Below, piece after piece: positions 1 to 6,243 of a DNA stretch of 8,659 nt. The stretch lies in the NCBI GenBank assembly GCA_016522385.1, contig JAEKFU010000703.1, positions 1 to 8,659 of the forward strand. Reading direction: 5' to 3'. The notes beneath the pieces were generated by a model, which saw only the letters and a program-made list of their open reading frames with translations, had not been told where the DNA came from and made no database searches. Source of the stretch: Pseudomonadota bacterium. Its GTDB lineage: Bacteria > Pseudomonadota > Alphaproteobacteria > Rhizobiales > Aestuariivirgaceae. The number at the start of each line of letters is the position of its first letter. The stretch's first letter is position 1. A program made the position numbers and the translations under genes.

Positions 1-278
1 CGCTAGAGACCACCGGACGCAAACGCTTTCTGGCACCGATCCCGTTTGGAATCGCGAAAATGATGGGTGCCGTGTTGGGTTTGCTGCCGAAACCGCAATT
101 AACAATGGATCAGGTCGAACTGTTGCGGAAAGACAATGTAGTCAGTGACGCAGCCAAATCCGACGGGAGGACACTTCAGGGCATTGGGATCAACCCACAA
201 GGCATTGAGGCCATTGTGCCGAGCTATCTTTACCGATATCGAAAAGCGGGTCAGTTTACGCACACAACAAATGCCTGA
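1..278 (+). CDS. 3' end of complex I NDUFA9-like NAD(P)-binding protein (partial)
   Basis: The reading frame is open from the window edge (first full codon at position 3) to a TGA at 276-278, giving the last 91 residues of a longer protein. The segment with LLPKPQLTMDQVELLRKDN, followed by NVVSDAAKSDGRTL and ending in PSYLYRYRKAGQF, is what I recognise as the C-terminus of the alphaproteobacterial complex I NDUFA9 subunit family. These are extended short-chain dehydrogenase/epimerase-fold proteins of about 320 residues that bind NAD(P)H. In mitochondria NDUFA9 is an accessory subunit of NADH:ubiquinone oxidoreductase; the bacterial relatives are annotated by homology and their role is poorly defined. 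The cofactor-binding N-terminus is outside the window, so nothing can be said about its Gly-rich motif. The ATG at 60 is internal, because homologous-looking sequence continues upstream of it. The gene converges on uppP with 8 bp between the stops and no room for a separate terminator. Confidence 0.8.
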   Translation, partial: LETTGRKRFLAPIPFGIAKMMGAVLGLLPKPQLTMDQVELLRKDNVVSDAAKSDGRTLQGIGINPQGIEAIVPSYLYRYRKAGQFTHTTNA

Positions 279-286
279 TTGCTCGT

Positions 287-1105
287 TCATGCCATACTCG
301 CGAGCGCGCCGGAATATACAAACCACAAAAGCAGTGCCCCGAGTAGCAACCGGTAAATGACGAACGGCAGCAGTGACATGCGTCGGACCAACGCCATCAA
401 AAACGCGATTGCGGCAAGGGCTGTGAAGAATGTCAGCACACCGGTCAGAACCGCATCATATGAGATCACTGCACCGTTCTGGAACGCCTCGCCAAGCACC
501 AGAACACCGGCGCCAGCAATTGCTGGGATGCCTAGAAGAAACGAGAACCGGGCAGATTCAGGCCGCGTGAAACCGAGCGCCCGAGCGGCCGACATGGTGA
601 TTCCCGACCGGCTGGTGCCGGGAATGATCGCCGCCGCCTGGGCAATGCCGACGATGATGGCTGGTGAAAGTTTCATGTCTTCCATTACCTTGCGATGAAC
701 GCCGAAGCGGTCAGCGATGTACATAACGATACCGAATATGATGGCGTTCCAAGCGACGATTTCGGGACCGCGAAAAGTATCAATGATGCCAGTGGTTTTT
801 AGGGTCACTCCGAACGCCACGGCCGGCAGGGTTGCAACGAAGATATAGAGCGCCATGCGGCCATGGTCGGTCACACGACCCCGCAGCAGATCTACTCCAC
901 CGTAGGCGAGTAGCGCCACATCTCGCCGGAAATAGACTAGGACGGCCGCGAACGAGCCCATGTGCACCATGACGTCGGTGATCAGACCCTGGTCGGGCCA
1001 GCCGGTCAGCGCCGGTACCAGTATCAGATGACCGGACGACGATATCGGCAGGAACTCCGTGATGCCCTGAATGATTGCGAGCACAATGATCTGTTCAATC
1101 AGCAC
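287..1105 (-). CDS. uppP: Undecaprenyl-diphosphate phosphatase UppP (BacA)
   Basis: This integral inner-membrane phosphatase removes one phosphate from undecaprenyl diphosphate, regenerating the lipid carrier for peptidoglycan and surface polysaccharide synthesis; extra copies give bacitracin resistance in known members. The 272 residues match the usual family length. Both family signatures are present: Q13-x3-E17 followed by FLPISSSGHL with H26 near the N-terminus, and PGTSRSG at 162-168 with the catalytic-type R166. About eight hydrophobic stretches fill the rest, including those near 85-100, 118-132, 188-205 and 218-240. The start codon is GTG at 1105, preceded on the minus strand by a purine-rich GGGGGA about 9 nt upstream. 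Earlier codons in this frame offer no start, and the N-terminus fits the family. It reads divergently from the glutathione S-transferase gene across the palindrome-rich region at 1106-1356. The name is the undecaprenyl pyrophosphatase BacA, not the unrelated SbmA-like peptide transporter also called BacA in rhizobia. Confidence 0.95.
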   Translation of the reverse strand: MLIEQIIVLAIIQGITEFLPISSSGHLILVPALTGWPDQGLITDVMVHMGSFAAVLVYFRRDVALLAYGGVDLLRGRVTDHGRMALYIFVATLPAVAFGVTLKTTGIIDTFRGPEIVAWNAIIFGIVMYIADRFGVHRKVMEDMKLSPAIIVGIAQAAAIIPGTSRSGITMSAARALGFTRPESARFSFLLGIPAIAGAGVLVLGEAFQNGAVISYDAVLTGVLTFFTALAAIAFLMALVRRMSLLPFVIYRLLLGALLLWFVYSGALASMA

Positions 1106-1126
1106 GTGAAGCCATCCCCCGGATCC

Positions 1127-1178
1127 TGGAGCATGTTCCAGAAATTTCGCAGCGCTTTTCCGACAAGAACATGCTCCA
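1127..1178. repeat. Long inverted repeat, 12-bp perfect arms (rhizobial-type dispersed palindrome)
   Basis: TGGAGCATGTTC at 1127-1138 is repeated exactly as its reverse complement, GAACATGCTCCA, at 1167-1178, with 28 nt between. The loop contains further pairing-prone sequence (GAAATTTCGCAGCGCTTTTCCG). The GGAGCATG arm with an internal GAAAA/TTTTC-like core resembles palindromic elements scattered between genes in Rhizobiales, such as the RIME class; the resemblance is from memory, not a search. No T-tract follows on either strand, so it is not an obvious intrinsic terminator. It lies in the 5' leader region of uppP. Confidence 0.7.
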
Positions 1179-1200
1179 CTTCAACAGGATAGCGGACCAT

Positions 1201-1237
1201 GCACGGGTCATATGAATTCCATATGACCGTATCGTGC
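1201..1237. repeat. Second inverted repeat, centred on a GAATTC site
   Basis: GGTCATATG at 1206-1214 pairs with CATATGACC at 1220-1228 around a 5-nt centre (AATTC). The stem can extend outward through GCACG (1201-1205) with CGTGC (1233-1237), leaving a 4-nt bulge (GTAT). With this symmetry it could act as a hairpin or as a dimer-bound operator. It starts 22 bp after the first palindrome and probably belongs to the same element. Confidence 0.6.
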
Positions 1238-1254
1238 GCAAGTGGTCGCGTGAG

Positions 1255-1278
1255 TGCCAAGCGGCGAATCGCTTGGCA
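1255..1278. repeat. Third inverted repeat, 9-bp perfect arms
   Basis: TGCCAAGCG at 1255-1263 pairs perfectly with CGCTTGGCA at 1270-1278 around a 6-nt loop. It stands 79 bp upstream of the glutathione S-transferase start and would form a stable hairpin if transcribed. A short run of unremarkable sequence separates it from that gene's ribosome-binding site. Confidence 0.55.
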
Positions 1279-1356
1279 ATGTTTCCGGCTGGTTCTATAC
1301 CGGATTGGTACGGGGCGGCAAACAGCATGATGATCGCTGACCAGGATGTACTGACT

Positions 1357-2043
1357 ATGGCAAGATTGCTGCACTACCCGCTTGATCCGTTCAGCCGGCG
1401 TGTTCGGTTGCAGCTGAGCGAGTATGGTTCGGAGGTCGAACTGACTCAGGAACGACCTTGGGAACAGCGGCCCGGATTTTTGCAGCTCAGTCCAAGCGGA
1501 ATGCTGCCGGTCTACATCGATGACGACAAGACGGTTGCCTCGGGGATTGAGGCAGTGTCGGAATATCTCGAAGAGCTCCGTGCCGGTTTTGACAACAGCC
1601 TGATCGGCGCAACGCCGGCCGAGAGGGCGGAATCACGACGGCTGGCCGCCTGGTTCGACGGGAAGTTTTACCACGAAGTCGGCGCTCCGGTGTTGATGGA
1701 AAAAGTGATCAGACGGTTTCTGCCGCCCGAGACCGGCGGCGGGGCGCCGAACATGAACCGAGTGCGTGCCGGTCTCGGCCGCATCAGGCAACATTTGGAA
1801 TATATCGGCATGCTTGCCGAAGCGCGCAATTGGTTGGCCGGCGACAAACTGACGATCGCCGATTTGGCGGCGGCAGCACATCTGTCTTGCATCGACTATC
1901 TTGGCGATGTGCCCTGGAGCGGCAATGAGGCGGCCAAGACTTGGTATCAGCGCATCAAGTCGCGACCGTCATTTCGCCCCCTGCTTGCCGATCATGTCCG
2001 CGGGATAACACCGCCGCGGGCATATGCGGATCTCGATTTCTGA
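1357..2043 (+). CDS. Glutathione S-transferase family protein
   Basis: A 228-residue cytosolic protein with the two-domain GST layout. The N-terminal thioredoxin-like domain (about 1-75) starts with the strand-helix ARLLHYPLDPFSRRVRLQL. It has the cis-proline of the glutathione-binding loop at P51 (SGMLPVYI), followed by an ASGIEAVSEYLEE segment where the family has the glutathione gamma-glutamyl-contacting Ser (here S62). The all-helical C-terminal domain carries NWLAGDKLTIADLAAAAHLS, the conserved N-capping-box region. The substrate cannot be told from sequence. The start is the ATG at 1357, which has AGGA at 1343-1346, 10 nt upstream; an in-frame GTG at 1234 would add 41 residues that do not fit the fold. 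The stop is 13 nt before the chosen queG start, and in rhizobia I associate this gene with the slot beside queG, so co-transcription is likely. No link to queuosine synthesis is shown. Confidence 0.88.
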   Translation: MARLLHYPLDPFSRRVRLQLSEYGSEVELTQERPWEQRPGFLQLSPSGMLPVYIDDDKTVASGIEAVSEYLEELRAGFDNSLIGATPAERAESRRLAAWFDGKFYHEVGAPVLMEKVIRRFLPPETGGGAPNMNRVRAGLGRIRQHLEYIGMLAEARNWLAGDKLTIADLAAAAHLSCIDYLGDVPWSGNEAAKTWYQRIKSRPSFRPLLADHVRGITPPRAYADLDF

Positions 2044-2056
2044 TACTTTTGAGACG

Positions 2057-3178
2057 ATGGGCAGTTCTATTGAATCCAGGCTTGAAGATCGGGCGCGTGC
2101 CGCCGGTTTCGACATTGTCGCTGTCACAAACACAGAAGCTGCGTTGAACTGGGGCGAAAATTTGCAGGCCTTCGTAGTGCATGGCCGTCATGGCGACATG
2201 GACTGGCTTGCCGAAACGGTTGGGCGCCGCAGCAGTCCGCGGGCGATGTGGCCGCAAGCCCGTTCAGCGGTGATGTTGGGAATGAACTATGGCCCTGATT
2301 TCGATCCGATGCAGCGGCTTGAGCGCAAGGGCAGTGGCGTCATATCAGTTTACGCGCTCAATCGCGATTATCACGACATCATCAAGGGCAAGCTCAAGGG
2401 CCTAGCGCAATGGTTGACAAGTGCCACCGACAGTGAAGCCAAGGTGTTCGTTGATACGGCTCCGCTGATGGAGAAACCGCTGGCTGCAGCGGCTGGCATA
2501 GGCTGGCAGGGCAAGCATACCAATCTGGTCTCCAGACAATTCGGGTCGTGGCTATTTCTCGGCGCCATCCTAACCACGGCTGAACTGCAGACCAATGATG
2601 CTGAACAGGATCACTGCGGTGCCTGCCGTGCCTGCCTGGATATCTGCCCGACGAACGCGTTTCCGGCACCCTACCAGCTCGACGCCCGCAGGTGCATCTC
2701 TTATCTGACAATCGAGCACAAAGGCCATATCGACCGTGAATTCCGGGCAGCAATGGGCAACAGGATCTATGGTTGCGACGATTGCCTGGCCGTGTGTCCG
2801 TGGAACAAATTTGCGCAGACCGCAACGGAGGCCAAGCTGGCTGCACGCGAAGACCTTATCGCGCCTGACCTTGCCCTGCTGGCCGGACTCGATGATGCGG
2901 CATTTCGCAAACTCTTCGCCGGATCACCGATCAAGCGCACGGGGCGCGACCGGTTCGTGCGCAACGTGTTGATCGCCATCGGCAACAGTGGCGACAGTAC
3001 CATGGTACCGGCCGTCGAACAGCGCCTTGAAGACACTTCACCGTTGGTGAGAGCGATGGCCGTGTGGGCACTTGGCCTGCTCACGGGGGTAGAGGACTTT
3101 CAGGTTCATTTGCAAAGGCACCAGGCCGCGGAGGCGGACCCCGACGTTGTAAGGGAATGGCGCGAGGCACGGCAATGA
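2057..3178 (+). CDS. queG: Epoxyqueuosine reductase QueG
   Basis: A cobalamin- and iron-sulfur-dependent cytosolic enzyme that reduces epoxyqueuosine to queuosine at the wobble base of tRNAs with GUN anticodons, the last step of the pathway. Numbered from 2057 (373 residues), the catalytic-type Asp is D133 in VDTAPLMEK. Two ferredoxin-like [4Fe-4S] motifs follow: C187-x2-C190-x2-C193-x3-C197-P, and C213 with C240-x2-C243-x3-C247-P (CDDCLAVCPWN). The C-terminal part (about 295-345) holds a HEAT-like helical pair, FVRNVLIAIGNSG and LVRAMAVWALGLL, as in known QueG structures that contact tRNA. Length fits the family (about 370-390). The start is uncertain. ATG 2057 gives an N-terminus opening directly into the first helix, whereas ATG 2024 would add 11 residues and overlap the GST gene by 20 nt. 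Neither has a strong ribosome-binding site, and coupling to GST translation is plausible. The 3' end overlaps the SDR gene by 4 nt. Confidence 0.95.
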   Translation: MGSSIESRLEDRARAAGFDIVAVTNTEAALNWGENLQAFVVHGRHGDMDWLAETVGRRSSPRAMWPQARSAVMLGMNYGPDFDPMQRLERKGSGVISVYALNRDYHDIIKGKLKGLAQWLTSATDSEAKVFVDTAPLMEKPLAAAAGIGWQGKHTNLVSRQFGSWLFLGAILTTAELQTNDAEQDHCGACRACLDICPTNAFPAPYQLDARRCISYLTIEHKGHIDREFRAAMGNRIYGCDDCLAVCPWNKFAQTATEAKLAAREDLIAPDLALLAGLDDAAFRKLFAGSPIKRTGRDRFVRNVLIAIGNSGDSTMVPAVEQRLEDTSPLVRAMAVWALGLLTGVEDFQVHLQRHQAAEADPDVVREWREARQ

Positions 3179-4050
3179 ACCACCTTTTCTGCTTCGGCAT
3201 GGGGTATTGTGCGCGAGCCTTGTCCAAGGATCTGGCAAACGAGGGCTGGCAAATTACCGGGACTTTTCGTTCCGAGGCTTCGAAGGCGATGCTGATTGGC
3301 ACGGGGTTTGGTCAAGTCTTCTTTGACGGCAGCGCGCCGGTCCCCGAAAGTGTGCTCGATGGGGTCACCCATCTTCTGTTGTCGATCGCGCCTGGAAAAC
3401 AAGGCGATCCGGTTTTGGTTTCGTGCAGCCAGGTTCTTGCGGCGCGGGCAAACCAGTTTCAATGGGTTGGCTACCTGTCAACAACCGGAGTCTATGGCGA
3501 TCGGGCTGGCGACTGGGTTGATGAAACATCGTCACTTTCGCCCTCTACGGAACGTGGCCAGCGGCGGCTCGAGGCGGAGACAGGATGGCTTGATCTGTAT
3601 CGCAGGCACGGCTTGGCAGTGCATCTGTTCCGTCTGGCAGGCATCTATGGTCCCGGCCGCAATCAACTTGAAGCCGTGCGCGATGGCAAAGCCAGGCGAA
3701 TTGTCAAACAAGGCCAGGTATTCAGTCGAATTCATTTGAACGATATTACCGGAATCTTGCGGGCGTCGATGGCCAAGCCAGACCCTGGCGCAGCTTACAA
3801 CTTGTGTGATGACGAAGCAGCGCCGCCGCAGGACGTTGTTGCCTATGCGGCAGAATTACTCGGTGTTGCTGCGCCGCCCGAAATCAGCTTCGACGAGGCC
3901 GAGCTGTCGCTGATGGCCAGAAGTTTTTATGCCGAATCGAAACGGGTGTCGAATGCAAGAGTCAAGAGGGAGTTGGGCTACCGTTTAATCTACCCAACCT
4001 ACCGAGAAGGCCTGCGGGCGTTGCTGAAAAACGATATTGTGTCAGGTTAA
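3175..4050 (+). CDS. Atypical SDR-fold NAD(P)-binding protein, YeeZ-like
   Basis: A 291-residue Rossmann-fold protein. A shortened glycine motif, CFGMGYCARAL (residues 6-16), replaces the usual TGxxGxxG of extended SDRs. Further landmarks are LSTTGVYGDRAGDW at 101-114, FRLAGIYGPGRN at 152-163 and FSRIHLNDI at 183-191, all typical of NAD-dependent epimerase/dehydratase relatives. At the place of the catalytic YxxxK there is RGQRRLEAE, so Tyr and Lys appear absent, as in the atypical SDR group that includes E. coli YeeZ, whose reaction is unknown. The start is the ATG at 3175: GAGG at 3164-3167 lies 7 nt upstream, and the ATGA overlap with the queG stop suggests translational coupling. An in-frame GTG at 3064 lies inside queG and would add residues preceding the nucleotide-binding strand. 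The gene converges on the methyltransferase with 7 bp between stops. Confidence 0.85.
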   Translation: MNHLFCFGMGYCARALSKDLANEGWQITGTFRSEASKAMLIGTGFGQVFFDGSAPVPESVLDGVTHLLLSIAPGKQGDPVLVSCSQVLAARANQFQWVGYLSTTGVYGDRAGDWVDETSSLSPSTERGQRRLEAETGWLDLYRRHGLAVHLFRLAGIYGPGRNQLEAVRDGKARRIVKQGQVFSRIHLNDITGILRASMAKPDPGAAYNLCDDEAAPPQDVVAYAAELLGVAAPPEISFDEAELSLMARSFYAESKRVSNARVKRELGYRLIYPTYREGLRALLKNDIVSG

Positions 4051-4057
4051 GTTACCA

Positions 4058-4903
4058 TCAATTGGTCTTGCGCAGCCACAAACCGTTTTCGATTCCGCCC
4101 GGGTGTAGCGGAATTCTTCCAAGCACCGTGCGATCGACGTCTTCTTGCATGTATCTCGCCACATAGGCACTGGCGAACACTGGCCGATAGCTGCCTTGTA
4201 GGAGCACCGCCACGGCGTTTTGCTCATTGTAGCCGATGAGTTTCCAATCGGACGGATAGGGATCGGGCAAGAAGATGTCGTGAACGAAGACAAAGGCACC
4301 GGCCGGCAGGCGCGGCAGGATGTGATTGATCAATACTTCTACGTCAGTGCCCGGCATGAAAACATGACTAGAGTCGATGCAGACGAAGTCATTCGGAGCA
4401 ACGGTATCGAATACCGCAAGGTCGACCTCCTGCAGTGGCACCCGCATAATTCTTATCGGTAGCTGGGAAATGTCGGCGCGCGGCTGCGGGTCGATTGCGG
4501 TCAGCTCGCAGTCCAGAGCGCCATCAGTTATGGCCCGGCAAAGAAATCTTGTCGAATGGCCGCTGCCGATCTCAACAATGCGTTGTGGGCAGTGCTCGCG
4601 CACCATCGTGTAGTGTGCCGCCGCGTCGAGACGGGGAAACCAGTCCTGCTCGAAACGCGGCTGGGGCGGTCGCAAACCGCTAATGGCCGTGAGCTCATCG
4701 GCATAGGTGTCGATGCGTTCAAGGAAGGCGGCAAAATCGGGACGCAGCCCGTCGAACAGAATCTGCAGCGCCGCATAGCCCGCATTTTCATAGCTTGCGA
4801 CACTTTCAGCCCGTCCATAGGGAATAAAGAAGCCAGCCCGCTTGATACCCAGAATTGTCTGCAGCCCGAGTTTGAAGCGAATAGCTCGTGATCGCAGTAA
4901 CAA
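4058..4903 (-). CDS. Class I SAM-dependent methyltransferase-like protein (Methyltransf_24 type)
   Basis: With the start chosen here the protein has 281 residues. It has the Rossmann methyltransferase order: motif I VEIGSGHST at 110-118, an acidic strand end AIDPQ at 136-140 that should hold the SAM ribose, FVCIDSSHVF at 173-182 and VFVHDIFLPD at 205-214. The IDSSHVF and HDI motifs are typical of the Methyltransf_24 group, which includes sugar and small-molecule O-methyltransferases; the substrate is not readable. The N-terminal 100 residues are a lead-in without a recognised domain. Start choice: TTG at 4903 has a strong AGGAG exactly 6 nt upstream and begins at the conserved-looking LLLRSRAIRFKLGLQ. 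ATG at 4936 would add 11 Gln/Arg-rich residues, ATG at 4975 another 13, both without a good ribosome-binding site. An open frame back to 5071 runs into the divergent gene and is unlikely. No signal peptide is evident, so the protein is presumably cytosolic. Confidence 0.8.
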   Translation of the reverse strand: MLLRSRAIRFKLGLQTILGIKRAGFFIPYGRAESVASYENAGYAALQILFDGLRPDFAAFLERIDTYADELTAISGLRPPQPRFEQDWFPRLDAAAHYTMVREHCPQRIVEIGSGHSTRFLCRAITDGALDCELTAIDPQPRADISQLPIRIMRVPLQEVDLAVFDTVAPNDFVCIDSSHVFMPGTDVEVLINHILPRLPAGAFVFVHDIFLPDPYPSDWKLIGYNEQNAVAVLLQGSYRPVFASAYVARYMQEDVDRTVLGRIPLHPGGIENGLWLRKTN

Positions 4904-5028
4904 ATCATGCTCCTGTGTTTGGCGACGTTGTTGCATGCCGTGCCGGATCGAGGCAGGTGGCCGTGGCAGGCGCATTATCGACGAGATTTGTCCTGTGCCG
5001 CTTGACCTGGCCGGTCTAGTATAGTGCG
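4904..5028. promoter_or_regulatory. Divergent control region, methyltransferase / DUF3445 genes
   Basis: This is a 125-bp gap between divergent genes. A CTAGTATAG segment at 5016-5024 contains a -10-like hexamer on each strand. TATACT (minus strand, 5023-5018) matches TATAAT at 5 of 6 positions and would serve the methyltransferase. TAGTAT (plus, 5017-5022) matches 4 of 6 and lies 6 nt before the ATG at 5029. No well-spaced -35 accompanies either: TTGACC at 5002-5007 is only 9 nt from TAGTAT. The DUF3445 gene has no Shine-Dalgarno sequence in the preceding 20 nt. Confidence 0.3.
4910..4914 (-). promoter_or_regulatory. AGGAG ribosome-binding site selecting a TTG start
   Basis: The minus strand reads AGGAG, then CATGAT (6 nt), then TTG at 4903-4901. 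This is the best Shine-Dalgarno match upstream of any candidate start of the methyltransferase gene. The ATG inside the spacer is out of frame. Confidence 0.5.
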
Positions 5029-5946
5029 ATGGCCGGCAAGCTGCACACACCTTACGACGGGTCGTCAACACCGTTCACGATCGCCTTGCGGTCACTGGCG
5101 CCAGAAGAGTGGATCGAGGTCGACGAGTATTTGCCGATCCACTTGGCGGAGAAGGAAACGCTGTTCGGGGAACAGCATGCCCTGGTGTTTCAGGCAGAAG
5201 ATGACACGCGTACCGCGCAGCAAGAGGTTCTCGACAAATTGCTGGACTATTTACCCGGCAGATACGGTGATCTCTATGAAGTGGGATCGCAGACCGTCAC
5301 GATCATCCCGGCGAACCGGACTTACGACATCGCCGATTATGCAGCACAGCCGCTGGAACTTGCCGCCCGGCTGGTGCAGGACGACCTTGTGCTCATGCGA
5401 CCCGGCGAGGACGGTCATCGTCTGGTGGCCGCCGCCCTGTGTTTTCCCTCCGCCTGGTCACTGGCAGACAAATTTGGCAAGCCTTTGGCCGACGTGCATG
5501 GGCCGGTGCCAGGATTTGGCCGTGGCACACGCAATGCCGACCTGATTGAACGGATCTTCAGCAATCTCAAGCCGGCGCAACCCGTCGAACGGTTCAACTG
5601 GTCGATATTTGATGACCCTCGCTTGCACTATCCGGCAAGCAAACATGCCGGCCGGGGAATGGTGGATGCGGGAGGCAGCATTGCTGCATGGCTGCGCATT
5701 GAACGGCAGACTTTGAGCAAACTACCGGCCTGCGGCGACATTCTCTTTACCATCAAAATCTGTGTTGATCCGCTCGACATGCTCAGGCGCCATCCAGACG
5801 GCGCGGCGCTGGCGGCGTCTTTGCGTGAACAGATTTGCGGGCTGGACCCGCATCAGCTTGCCTACAAGGTCCTCACAGACGTCCGTGGGGCCCTGTGCAG
5901 CGAACTGACATTGATCGAACAATGCGCGACAGTTGCTAAAGCATGA
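5029..5946 (+). CDS. DUF3445 protein, haem-dependent oxidative N-demethylase alpha-subunit family
   Basis: The 305-residue protein has the hallmarks of the DUF3445 family. These are an N-terminal PFTIALRSLAPEEWIEVDEY, LVAAALCFPSAWSLADKFGK at 132-151 followed by the DVHGPVPGFGRGTRN segment (155-169), FNWSIFDDPRLHYP at 189-202, and LRIERQTLSKLPACGDILFT at 222-241. The characterised member is the alpha subunit of the oxidative N-demethylase (HODM) that acts on dimethylamine, where a PAS-like fold binds haem b; H157 here is my candidate for the haem ligand. That enzyme needs reductase and folate-linked partner subunits, and none is encoded next to this gene, so the reaction and substrate remain open. 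Many alphaproteobacteria carry stand-alone DUF3445 genes. The ATG at 5029 is chosen because conserved sequence starts about 15 residues in; there is no visible ribosome-binding site. Only AT-rich non-coding DNA follows. Confidence 0.85.
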   Translation: MAGKLHTPYDGSSTPFTIALRSLAPEEWIEVDEYLPIHLAEKETLFGEQHALVFQAEDDTRTAQQEVLDKLLDYLPGRYGDLYEVGSQTVTIIPANRTYDIADYAAQPLELAARLVQDDLVLMRPGEDGHRLVAAALCFPSAWSLADKFGKPLADVHGPVPGFGRGTRNADLIERIFSNLKPAQPVERFNWSIFDDPRLHYPASKHAGRGMVDAGGSIAAWLRIERQTLSKLPACGDILFTIKICVDPLDMLRRHPDGAALAASLREQICGLDPHQLAYKVLTDVRGALCSELTLIEQCATVAKA

Positions 5947-5959
5947 ATGGCGCCGCTTT

Positions 5960-6004
5960 GCCGGCACAGTATGCAAACTTGCATGGTGGCAATTTTCGTC
6001 TTTT
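5960..6004 (+). terminator. Possible intrinsic terminator after the DUF3445 gene
   Basis: A perfect 6-bp inverted repeat, ATGCAA (5971-5976) and TTGCAT (5979-5984) with a 2-nt loop, can be extended imperfectly by GCC (5960-5962) with GGC (5988-5990). It is followed by AATTTTCGTCTTTT. The stem is weak with internal mismatches and the T-tract is interrupted, so this is tentative. It sits 14 nt after the stop codon, where a terminator is expected. Confidence 0.3.
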
Positions 6005-6223
6005 GCCCAGCTTTGCGGGACCGAAAAACGTTTGCGGTCAACCAGACATGATTGAGCCTAAACGACCGCTCATAGCATCGAGCGCTTTGAATTCAGGCTC
6101 GCATTTCGGTAGGGCGGTTCCAGGCACTACATGATGTGTCATCAGGCGAGAATACAACTGGGACAATCAAGATTGCGCTCGAACTTCGAAAATATTGAGA
6201 ATTAACTTTGACGTAGTGCAACC

Positions 6224-6243
6224 GTAAGTTACTATTACGTAAC
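6224..6243. promoter_or_regulatory. Overlapping palindromes, candidate operator of the adhesin gene
   Basis: GTAAGTTAC at 6224-6232 is symmetric about its central G. The 8-bp palindrome TTACGTAA lies at 6235-6242. A wider pair, GTTAC (6228-6232) with GTAAC (6239-6243), spans both. They overlap the possible -10 TACTAT at 6230-6235, about 50-70 bp before the ATG at 6293, the place where a repressor or activator dimer would bind. The regulator is unknown. Confidence 0.3.

Larger units (their letters stand above)
1106..1356. promoter_or_regulatory. Divergent intergenic control region between uppP and the GST gene
   Basis: This 251-bp stretch separates the GTG start of uppP (minus strand) from the ATG of the GST gene (plus strand), so both promoters should lie here. 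About 110 bp of it is taken up by the three inverted repeats listed separately. I could not pick out a convincing -35/-10 pair for either direction. The GST frame is open back to 1234 with a GTG, but the protein upstream of 1357 does not look like the family, so I treat this stretch as non-coding. Confidence 0.5.

Noticed and set aside
1234..1356. N-terminal extension of the GST gene from the GTG at 1234
   Set aside because: The 41 added residues run through the third hairpin, do not resemble the GST fold, and ATG 1357 has an AGGA site at good spacing.
2394..2846. 150-codon minus-strand frame inside queG, and other long antisense frames
   Set aside because: They are shadows of well-supported genes on the other strand, with Arg/Pro/Ser-rich products and no recognisable domain.
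5002..5025. Sigma70 promoter TTGACC with TAGTAT or TATAGT
   Set aside because: The spacer is 9 or 12 nt, too short for a standard -35/-10 pair; only the -10-like element is kept as a weak suggestion.
4904..5071. Methyltransferase start at 5071 on the minus strand
   Set aside because: It would overlap the first 43 nt of the divergent DUF3445 gene and add Cys/Arg/Pro-rich sequence unlike a real N-terminus.
5943..6134. 63-codon plus-strand open frame after the DUF3445 gene
   Set aside because: It overlaps the end of the DUF3445 gene by 4 nt but has no ribosome-binding site, no recognisable domain and a non-coding-like composition; called intergenic.
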